A DNA stretch of 20,851 nt from an uncultured Parabacteroides sp. Its GTDB lineage: Bacteria; Bacteroidota; Bacteroidia; Bacteroidales; Tannerellaceae. The notes beneath the pieces are model-generated. The model was not told where the DNA came from and ran no database searches. It saw only the letters and a program-made list of their open reading frames with translations. The stretch lies in assembly GCA_900552465.1 (NCBI GenBank), contig URZO01000076.1, positions 1 through 20,851 of the forward strand, read 5' to 3'. Below, piece after piece: positions 15,263 to 20,851 of this stretch (the first letter of the stretch is position 1; each line of letters opens with the position of its first letter). Position numbers and translations under genes: made by a program.

Positions 15263-16975
15263 ATGAAAACATTCAATTTATCAGATATAGATTTGACGAA
15301 ATACCTTTTCTTCACCGGAAAGGGCGGTGTAGGAAAAACTTCGATTGCCTGTGCTACTGCGGTAGGCTTGGCAGATAATGGAAAGAAAATACTTCTTATC
15401 AGTACAGACCCGGCTTCAAACCTGCAAGATGTTTTTAATCAAACATTGAACGGACACGGCACGGATATTCAGGAAGTACCCGGCTTAACTGTCGTTAATC
15501 TCGACCCGGAACAAGCCGCAGCCGAATATAGGGAAAGCGTTATCGCTCCTTTCCGGGGACAACTGCCCGAAAGTGTTATTCAGAATATGGAAGAACAACT
15601 TTCAGGCTCTTGTACGGTAGAAATTGCGGCTTTCAACCAGTTTTCCGATTTTATCACGGATGCCAATAAAGCAAAAGAATACGACCATATCATCTTTGAT
15701 ACAGCCCCTACGGGACATACGTTGCGAATGTTACAACTTCCATCAGCATGGAGTACATTTATTAGTGAGAGTACGCACGGTGCATCTTGCTTAGGTCAAT
15801 TATCCGGTTTGGAAGAACGAAAAGGTATCTATAAGCAGGCAGTTGAAACACTTTCGGATGCAAACGCAACCCGCTTAGTGTTGGTTAGCCGCCCCGAAAT
15901 CGCGCCATTAAAAGAAGCTGCCCGTTCTTCACATGAATTACAATTACTGGGAATTAAAAACCAGCTATTGGTAATCAACGGGCTTTTGCTGCAATTAGAT
16001 GAATCCGACAGCGTATCGAAACAAATATATGATAGGCAACAAAACGCCCTGAAACAGACCCCTGCGGAACTGCTGGAATATCCGTCTTATTATGTCCCTT
16101 TACGGTCATATAATTTATCTAATATTGCGAATATCCGCCGGATGCTGTACAATGATAATTTAACAGATGATGCGAATTATCAGCGGATTACTGATGCCAA
16201 AGGGATAGATGAACTGGTGAACGACCTCTATCAGCCAGGAAAAAGGGTTGTTTTTACGATGGGAAAAGGCGGCGTGGGAAAAACCACTTTAGCCACTGAA
16301 ATAGCCCTAAAATTAACAAAACTGGGTGCAAAGGTACATCTTACCACTACTGACCCGGCAAACCATCTGAATTATAACCTTGCAGTTCAGGCGGGCATTA
16401 CGGTAAGCCGTATTGATGAAGCGGAAGTATTGGAAGCCTATAAAAATGAGGTTCGCAGTAAAGCTGCGGAAACAATGACAGCCGAAGATATGGAATATAT
16501 AGAGGAAGATTTGCGTTCACCGTGTACGCAGGAAATCGCAGTATTCCGGGCTTTTGCTGAAATTGTCGATAAAGCGGAAAATGAAATCGTTGTAATTGAT
16601 ACCGCACCTACCGGACATACTTTGTTATTGCTGGATGCAACGGAAAGTTACCACAAAGAAGTGCAACGTACACATGGTGACACTCCCGCTTCGGTAAGAA
16701 AACTGTTGCCACGTTTAAGAAACCAGCAGGAAACAGAAGTCGTTATTGTGACCCTGCCCGAAGCAACACCCGTATTTGAAGCCGAACGCTTGCAAATGGA
16801 TTTACAACGTGCCGGAATTAATAATAAATGGTGGGTCGTGAATGCTTGCCTGTCATTAACTGACACCGAAAATTCTTTCTTGCGGGCAAAGGCGCAAAAT
16901 GAATTGATTTGGATTAAGAAAGTAGAAGAATTGTCAAAGGGAAATGCCGCCCTGATAGCTTGGAAAAATAACTAA
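15263..16975 (+). CDS. arsA: ArsA, As(III)-stimulated ATPase
   Basis: The 570-residue protein is a tandem duplication of the ArsA/GET3 ATPase with two P-loops, GKGGVGKT at 19-26 and 334-341, and two signal sequences DTAPTGHTL, one per half. All three As(III)-binding cysteines of ArsA are present: C117, C176 and C421 (E. coli 113, 172 and 422). It hydrolyses ATP to energise As(III) efflux and takes the metalloid from ArsD. Here the membrane partner encoded in the operon is Acr3, not ArsB, which is a less studied pairing. It is followed by arsC after four bases. Confidence 0.95.
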   Translation: MKTFNLSDIDLTKYLFFTGKGGVGKTSIACATAVGLADNGKKILLISTDPASNLQDVFNQTLNGHGTDIQEVPGLTVVNLDPEQAAAEYRESVIAPFRGQLPESVIQNMEEQLSGSCTVEIAAFNQFSDFITDANKAKEYDHIIFDTAPTGHTLRMLQLPSAWSTFISESTHGASCLGQLSGLEERKGIYKQAVETLSDANATRLVLVSRPEIAPLKEAARSSHELQLLGIKNQLLVINGLLLQLDESDSVSKQIYDRQQNALKQTPAELLEYPSYYVPLRSYNLSNIANIRRMLYNDNLTDDANYQRITDAKGIDELVNDLYQPGKRVVFTMGKGGVGKTTLATEIALKLTKLGAKVHLTTTDPANHLNYNLAVQAGITVSRIDEAEVLEAYKNEVRSKAAETMTAEDMEYIEEDLRSPCTQEIAVFRAFAEIVDKAENEIVVIDTAPTGHTLLLLDATESYHKEVQRTHGDTPASVRKLLPRLRNQQETEVVIVTLPEATPVFEAERLQMDLQRAGINNKWWVVNACLSLTDTENSFLRAKAQNELIWIKKVEELSKGNAALIAWKNN

Positions 16976-16979
16976 AAAC

Positions 16980-17408
16980 ATGAAGATTTTAATTCTTTGT
17001 ACAGGGAATAGCTGCCGCAGCCAAATGGCACATGGCTTTCTACAATCATTTGACAATAAACTGGATGTCTTTTCAGCAGGAACAAAACCTGCTGAAAAGG
17101 TTAATCCGATGGCGGTAAAGGTTATGGATGAAATGGGTATAGATTTAACCCACCATACCCCTAAAAGTGTAAACCTATATATAGGGCAGGAATGGGACTA
17201 TGTTATTACGGTCTGCGGTGGGGCAAATGAAAGCTGCCCGATATTTACGGGTGAAGTAAGAAACAGGTTGCATATAGGATTTGACGACCCCTCGGAAGCA
17301 ACCGGAACGCCGGAGTTTATAAACAGTGAATTTCATCGGGTACGGGATGAAATAAAAGCCCGTTTCTATGACTTCTACCTGAAAGAATTAAGACCACAAT
17401 TAAGCTAA
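16980..17408 (+). CDS. arsC: Arsenate reductase, low-molecular-weight phosphatase type (ArsC)
   Basis: The 142-residue protein has the LMW-PTP P-loop C7-TGNSC-R13-S and the two relay cysteines C79 and C86, spaced like C82/C89 of S. aureus ArsC (AGGANESCP-type block VCGGANESCPIF). It reduces arsenate to arsenite with thioredoxin as electron source. The product then goes to Acr3, helped by ArsD and ArsA. An encoded small thioredoxin (arsE) in the same operon could serve it too, although that is not shown by the sequence. It lies four bases after arsA and 12 before acr3. Confidence 0.93.
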   Translation: MKILILCTGNSCRSQMAHGFLQSFDNKLDVFSAGTKPAEKVNPMAVKVMDEMGIDLTHHTPKSVNLYIGQEWDYVITVCGGANESCPIFTGEVRNRLHIGFDDPSEATGTPEFINSEFHRVRDEIKARFYDFYLKELRPQLS

Positions 17409-17420
17409 ATAGTTGTTGTT

Positions 17421-18467
17421 ATGGAAAAGAAACAAGGAATTGGATTTTTTGAAAAATACCTGACTATCTGGGTTGCCTTGTGCATTATTATTGGAATTGC
17501 TGTTGGACAATGGCTTCCAGCAATTCCGCAAACATTAAGCAAATTTGAATATGCCAATGTGTCCATACCCGTGGCAATCCTGATTTGGTTAATGATTTAT
17601 CCGATGATGCTAAAAATGGATTTTCAAAGCGTTAAAAATGTAGGCAAACGTCCGAAAGGAATAATAGTTACTTGTGTTACAAATTGGCTGATAAAGCCGT
17701 TTACCATGTTCGGAATAGCTTATTTATTCTTCTATGTGGTTTTTAAAACCTTTATACCTGCCGGGTTAGCCGAAGAATATTTAGCCGGGGCGGTATTATT
17801 GGGGGCTGCACCTTGTACAGCTATGGTGTTTGTATGGAGTTACCTTACCAAAGGGGATGCCGCTTATACGCTGGTACAAGTGGCAGTGAACGATTTAATC
17901 ATATTGGTAGCGTTTGCCCCTATCGTTGCTTTCCTGCTGGGAGTTGGCGGCGTATCTATCCCGTGGGACACTCTGTTGCTATCCGTAGGGCTGTTTGTTG
18001 TGATACCACTTGCTGCCGGGGTCATTACCCGAATAATGGTTATCCGCCGCAAAGGTGTGGAATATTTCAATAACGTATTTATTAAGAAATTTGATAATTA
18101 TACGGTAGGTGGTTTGCTATTAACGCTTATTATCCTGTTTTCATTTCAGGGAGAAACGATACTGAATAATCCCCTGCATATCTTATTGATTGCTGTTCCG
18201 CTTATATTGCAAACAGTTCTGATATTCTTTGTTGCTTACGGTTGGGCGAAATGGTGGAAATTACCCCATGATGTTGCCGCACCTGCCGGAATGATTGGGG
18301 CAAGTAATTTCTTTGAATTGGCGGTTGCTGTGGCTATTTCTCTTTTTGGTTTACAATCCGGGGCTGCATTGGCTACGGTGGTGGGTGTGCTGGTCGAAGT
18401 TCCGGTAATGTTAATGTTAGTAAGGATTGCAAATAACACACGAAGCTGGTTTCCGGCTACAAAATAG
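17421..18467 (+). CDS. acr3: Acr3-family arsenite efflux transporter
   Basis: The 348-residue protein has ten predicted membrane helices and the Acr3 hallmarks: the essential Cys in GAAPCTAMVFVWSYLTKGD (C132) and the conserved acidic residue in SNFFELAVAVAI (E299). It exports arsenite from the cytoplasm, using the proton gradient or coupled to ArsA. It is the last gene of the ars operon, and a long hairpin (18500-18559) follows the stop. The size and motifs are those of a complete, active transporter. Confidence 0.95.
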   Translation: MEKKQGIGFFEKYLTIWVALCIIIGIAVGQWLPAIPQTLSKFEYANVSIPVAILIWLMIYPMMLKMDFQSVKNVGKRPKGIIVTCVTNWLIKPFTMFGIAYLFFYVVFKTFIPAGLAEEYLAGAVLLGAAPCTAMVFVWSYLTKGDAAYTLVQVAVNDLIILVAFAPIVAFLLGVGGVSIPWDTLLLSVGLFVVIPLAAGVITRIMVIRRKGVEYFNNVFIKKFDNYTVGGLLLTLIILFSFQGETILNNPLHILLIAVPLILQTVLIFFVAYGWAKWWKLPHDVAAPAGMIGASNFFELAVAVAISLFGLQSGAALATVVGVLVEVPVMLMLVRIANNTRSWFPATK

Positions 18468-18499
18468 TAATAGGGCAAAAGTCCTAATTTAACTTTATC

Positions 18500-18559
18500 G
18501 TAAAAAGGCTTGGTGCTGGAAATGTTTGTTCCTAACGTTTCCGGCATTCTGCCTTTTAC
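18500..18559 (+). repeat. Long interrupted hairpin after acr3, possible terminator
   Basis: Outer arms GTAAAAAGGC (18500-18509) and GCCTTTTAC (18551-18559) pair with one bulged A, and inner arms TGCTGGAAA (18514-18522) and TTTCCGGCA (18538-18546) pair with one G-T wobble. The two stems are joined by 4-base internal loops on both sides. No T-run follows, so ending of transcription is likely but not proved. It may also be a structured RNA or a mobile-element end. Confidence 0.6.
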
Positions 18560-18584
18560 AAAAGTCAGAATAAAGATACATTTT
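18554..18584 (+). promoter_or_regulatory. Possible promoter for the RteC-like gene
   Basis: TACATTTT (18577-18584) matches seven of eight positions of TAnnTTTG, and TTTT (18554-18557) lies 19 bases upstream. A start about 18591 would leave a leader of about 20 bases before the ATG at 18610. The -33 part lies inside the right arm of the preceding hairpin. The match is moderate. Confidence 0.35.
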
Positions 18585-18609
18585 TCGGCATTAAGACAAC
18601 CGTAATAAC

Positions 18610-19224
18610 ATGAACAATGAAATTAATTTTGAAGAATTTATAAAAAACATAGACTGTACTATCTATGAAAAAATAGATGTTGATAACTGGAATATTTCAA
18701 TAGAGGTAGTTCTCGATGTCGTAGAGTTTCTGCAACGGTCACTCGAAGATATGAGAACTTATATTGTCAATCATCCTTTCAGTAACAAGGAAGAAGAAAT
18801 TTATTTCTTCAAACTCATCAAACCGGAAGTATTGAGTAGATTATTATACTTTACAGAGATTTACAATACCGAAATGCGAAAACCGCATGGAAGCATTGAA
18901 GTCTTAAAAAAGTATTATAACGACAGATTGGATGAATTGACTTCCTATTTTGAAAGTAATTTGGATTTTTACCAATATTACCGTTCTAAAGCGACCCACT
19001 TAGATAGTCATTATTTTGTACGGGGGCATATTGATTTTAAGCTGTGTCCGAATTGTGTACCTTATGACCGTGACCCGGAATTTTCCACTTGTTACGACCA
19101 CAAAGCAGCACAAATATTAGCGAATGATATGCTTTGTATTGTAAGGAATATCCAACAGGGGAATAGTACGGGGAAAACGGGTCATAGGAACATATATTCG
19201 CAAATAGTGGCTACCACTGGGTAA
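18610..19224 (+). pseudogene. rteC: RteC-family regulator, C-terminally truncated
   Basis: The 204-codon frame matches RteC, the regulator that turns on excision genes of CTnDOT-type conjugative transposons. The family block HYFVRGHIDFKLCPNC...DRDPEFSTCYDHKAAQILANDML lies near residues 138-174. From about residue 178 on, similarity ends, and the last 27 codons are the reverse complement of an integrase gene fragment (junction near 19142). Full RteC proteins are about 70 residues longer and have a C-terminal winged-helix DNA-binding part, which is lost here. The gene is therefore probably inactive. It shows that the ars block is linked to, or derived from, a CTnDOT-like element. Confidence 0.75.
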
Positions 19225-19398
19225 CGTCATAAGTTGCTCTGCACGTAGCTTTTTTAAATCTTCATAAACCAGCCCGGTGAAGCAGGAGAATACAAAAACA
19301 TCACGGACTTTTTCAAGACGTTCGGAAGAAAGTTTAGCCTTTAAAAAGGCGGTTAGTTCTTCACGGGTCAGATACTCTTTATGATACTGTCTTTTCAT
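19143..19398 (-). pseudogene. Tyrosine recombinase fragment (middle of an integrase)
   Basis: On the minus strand, from ATG 19398 the frame reads MKRQYHKEYLTREELTAF and on to SERLEKVRDVFVFSCFTGL and IPLLDIP, then ends at the junction near 19143. The matched part covers about residues 220-297 of the complete integrase next to it (SERLENVRDLFVFSCFTGL, VPLLDIP). The N-terminal core-binding part and the catalytic HxxR and Tyr segments are missing, so it cannot be an active enzyme. It is opposite to and fused with the truncated rteC, a join made by recombination. The beginning and end of the fragment do not match a simple deletion. Confidence 0.8.
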
Positions 19399-19436
19399 GT
19401 GCTTATTTGTTTTAAAGTGAGTAATAATAAGGTAGA

Positions 19437-19462
19437 GAACCTGCCGTTTTAACGGCAAGTTC
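19437..19462 (-). terminator. Hairpin after the complete integrase, probable terminator
   Basis: GAACCTGCCGTT pairs with AACGGCAAGTTC (one G-T wobble) around two bases. On the minus strand it follows the integrase stop by 14 bases and is followed by T-rich but broken sequence, so it may end the integrase transcript and keep it off the fragment beyond. Confidence 0.5.
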
Positions 19463-19475
19463 CTTGTTTGAATGG

Positions 19476-20702
19476 TTACAGGGCTTCTTTATAAATCTTC
19501 TCGATACCGACAAATTTCTTATCAAGTCCCTGCATATCGTTACCTATCTTATTATTGGTAATGCGGGCGTAAATTTGCGTGGTTTCTATATTGGTGTGTC
19601 CCAGCATTTTGCTGACCGTTTCGATGGGAACGCCCTTTGCAAGCGTGGTTGTGGTCGCAAATGTATGGCGGGCAAGGTGAAATGTCAAGTTCTTTTTAAT
19701 CCCGCAAACGTCCGCTATTTCTTTCAAGTAGGCGTTAAGTTTTTGATTACTGATTACCGGAAGTATCTTACCGTTCGGCAGCTTGCCCTTATACTTCTTC
19801 AATATCATTTTGGGAATATCCAGCAAGGGAACATTTACGTCCGTATTGGTCTTTTGGCGTTTGGTGATTATCCATAACTTACCGTCAAAGGATTTGCGAA
19901 CATTCTCTTGGGTAAGGTTGGCGACATCAATATAAGCCAAACCTGTGAAACAGGAAAAGACAAACAAGTCCCTGACGTTTTCCAACCGTTCGGAAACCAT
20001 CTTCTTTTTAAGGATGATTTTTATTTCGTCCTCTGTCAAATACCCTCTATCCACTTTCTCCAAACGGATTTTATAATTGGCGAACGGGTCGCCAATCAAG
20101 ATGCCGTTATTACGGGCTATCAGGATAATGCGTTTGAAGAACTGCATAAACTTGGCAGTTGTATTATAACTGCATTTGCAGGTAGTACGCAAATACAACT
20201 CGAAGTCTGTTATAAACATCGGAGTGATTTCATTGATGGCAATATCCGATATATTGTATTTGCTTTGGATAAACTCGGCAAGGTGGCGGCGGGTCACTTC
20301 GTATTTACGATAGGTGGCAATCGTCTTGGATATGCCGACCAACTGTTTCACATCGTCATTGTGCTTTTTGAAAAGGTCTAAAATGGTTTCGTGTTTTTCA
20401 CTGTGTCCCAAAAATTCATTCTTCACCTTTTCGGCTGTCACATAGTTATCACGCCGTTGCTGTTCGTGGTAGATATTATTCAAGGATGCTTTTATATCCT
20501 CCAATAAGGCATTTATTCTGCCTGCATCCTTACCTTTGGCTTTACCTGCTACTATATTCCAGTTTTCGGGCAGGATGCTTTGTTTTGTACTGAATTGGCA
20601 CAACTTACCGTCAATGGTAATTCTTGCCATAATCATAACCTCACCGTTCTTCTTTTCAGAACCTTTCTTTAAATAGAAAAGGACTTTAAATGTACTCTTC
20701 AT
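19476..20702 (-). CDS. Tyrosine recombinase (Bacteroidetes integrase, IntDOT-like)
   Basis: The 408-residue protein has an arm-binding N-terminal domain (LCQFSTKQSILPENWN near 34-49, the family's usual start), a core-binding SAM-like domain (about 105-205) and the catalytic domain. Catalytic residues seen are H342-x-x-R345 in FHLARH, H369 in MLGHTN and the nucleophile Y378 in TTQIYARI. The first arginine of the usual pentad is absent: the place in CFTGLAYID is taken by Ala256, as IntDOT also has a non-Arg residue (Ser) there. The protein looks complete. It should integrate or excise the element; its 5' end faces the right edge of the window. The ATG at 20702 is preceded by a -7-like TAGTTTTG. 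Confidence 0.92.
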   Translation of the reverse strand: MKSTFKVLFYLKKGSEKKNGEVMIMARITIDGKLCQFSTKQSILPENWNIVAGKAKGKDAGRINALLEDIKASLNNIYHEQQRRDNYVTAEKVKNEFLGHSEKHETILDLFKKHNDDVKQLVGISKTIATYRKYEVTRRHLAEFIQSKYNISDIAINEITPMFITDFELYLRTTCKCSYNTTAKFMQFFKRIILIARNNGILIGDPFANYKIRLEKVDRGYLTEDEIKIILKKKMVSERLENVRDLFVFSCFTGLAYIDVANLTQENVRKSFDGKLWIITKRQKTNTDVNVPLLDIPKMILKKYKGKLPNGKILPVISNQKLNAYLKEIADVCGIKKNLTFHLARHTFATTTTLAKGVPIETVSKMLGHTNIETTQIYARITNNKIGNDMQGLDKKFVGIEKIYKEAL

Positions 20703-20721
20703 AACCTCACATTTTTAAGTT

Positions 20722-20731
20722 GCAAAACTAC
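20722..20731 (-). promoter_or_regulatory. Integrase promoter -7 box, also a GTANNTTTGC match
   Basis: On the minus strand the bases read GTAGTTTTGC: the eight-base part TAGTTTTG (20723-20730) fits the -7 consensus TAnnTTTG and lies 20-odd bases before the integrase ATG. The 10-base form also fits GTANNTTTGC, the core reported for CTnDOT target sites. No good TTTG is seen at the -33 distance. Confidence 0.5.
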
Positions 20732-20765
20732 TAATAACTTATTAAATATGAGATAGATAGACGGT

Positions 20766-20851
20766 GGACAAATTCGGACTTTCTGCGGTCATTTCGGGAC
20801 AAATCGTTACCGTTTTTGTCCGGCAGGGAATAGGTAACGATTTAGTAACGA
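20766..20851. repeat. Repeat-rich sequence upstream of the integrase
   Basis: AAATCGTTACC (20801-20811) and GGTAACGATTT (20833-20843) form a perfect 11-base inverted repeat with a 21-base centre, and GTAACGA is repeated again at 20845-20851. GGACAAAT also occurs twice as direct repeats (20766-20773 and 20797-20804). Repeats of this kind beside an integrase gene are often recombinase arm sites or an origin/control site. The window ends here, so the rest is not visible. Confidence 0.5.

Larger units (their letters stand above)
12600..20851. mobile_element. Probable remnant of a conjugative/integrative element carrying the ars operon
   Basis: Signs of a mobile origin are an intact IntDOT-like integrase, a truncated rteC, a second integrase fragment, repeat-rich sequence by the integrase, and base composition clearly more AT-rich than the left operon. 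Conjugation (tra/mob) genes are not in the window, and no direct att duplication was found. The limits given are approximate; the left one is placed only by composition and the right one is the window edge. Confidence 0.45.

Noticed and set aside
18500..18559. Integron attC site
   Set aside because: The hairpin lacks the typical GTTRRRY and RYYYAAC boxes and no integron integrase is near; only the stem shape is similar.
12600..20851. Clear direct att repeats flanking the ars block
   Set aside because: I compared the gap at 12585-13074 with 20703-20851 and found only the promoter-like GTAGTTTTGC, in opposite orientations. The borders of the element are therefore not established.

Overview
The window looks like a Bacteroidales chromosome (Bacteroides or Parabacteroides type). 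The evidence is an RteC-family gene, an IntDOT-like tyrosine recombinase, promoter-like sequences of the TTTG / TAnnTTTG type, a CarboxypepD_reg-DUF5686 outer-membrane protein, and mostly non-Shine-Dalgarno gene starts. There are two blocks that differ in composition, the right one visibly richer in A+T. No rRNA, tRNA or CRISPR array was seen.

Left block (544-12584, all minus strand, read right to left): a compact operon of eleven genes that resembles the core of an aryl-polyene / flexirubin-type lipid pathway. In order of transcription it holds a GNAT-like protein, a ketosynthase, an acyl carrier protein, two hotdog-fold dehydratase-like proteins, an MMPL/RND exporter, a phytoene-desaturase/CrtI-type FAD oxidoreductase, a FabG ketoreductase, a LolA-like carrier, a YbgC-like thioesterase and a DUF5686 outer-membrane protein. 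Several genes are joined by ATGA stop/start overlaps. The set suggests that a polyene-like acyl chain is built on the ACP, passed to the periplasm by the exporter, and carried to the outer membrane by the LolA-like protein. The ligase/ammonia lyase, second ketosynthase and acyltransferase known from complete aryl-polyene clusters are absent here. The exporter carries an in-frame TGA in its second membrane helix, so the pathway may be blocked at export in this strain.

Middle (12585-13074): an AT-rich gene-free stretch with a strong plus-strand terminator that has no obvious gene in front of it, a hairpin with a tandem 7-bp repeat, and the arsR promoter/operator.

Right block (13075-18467, plus strand): an arsenic resistance cluster arsR - arsE - arsF - arsG - arsD - arsA - arsC - acr3. 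It joins inorganic arsenic resistance (arsenate reductase, As(III) chaperone and ATPase, Acr3 efflux) with a module resembling ArsEFG, which handles nitroaromatic organoarsenicals. Two similar palindromes, one over the arsR promoter and one after a terminator that overlaps the arsR stop codon, look like two ArsR operators.

Far right (18500-20851): mobile-element debris and a mobile-element gene. An RteC gene has lost its C-terminal end and runs into a reversed fragment of a tyrosine recombinase gene; next to it is an apparently complete tyrosine recombinase, and then a 149-bp repeat-rich end that may hold recombinase or attachment sites. The ars block therefore probably arrived on, or is still part of, a conjugative or integrative element of CTnDOT-like ancestry. 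Its outer borders cannot be fixed from this window.
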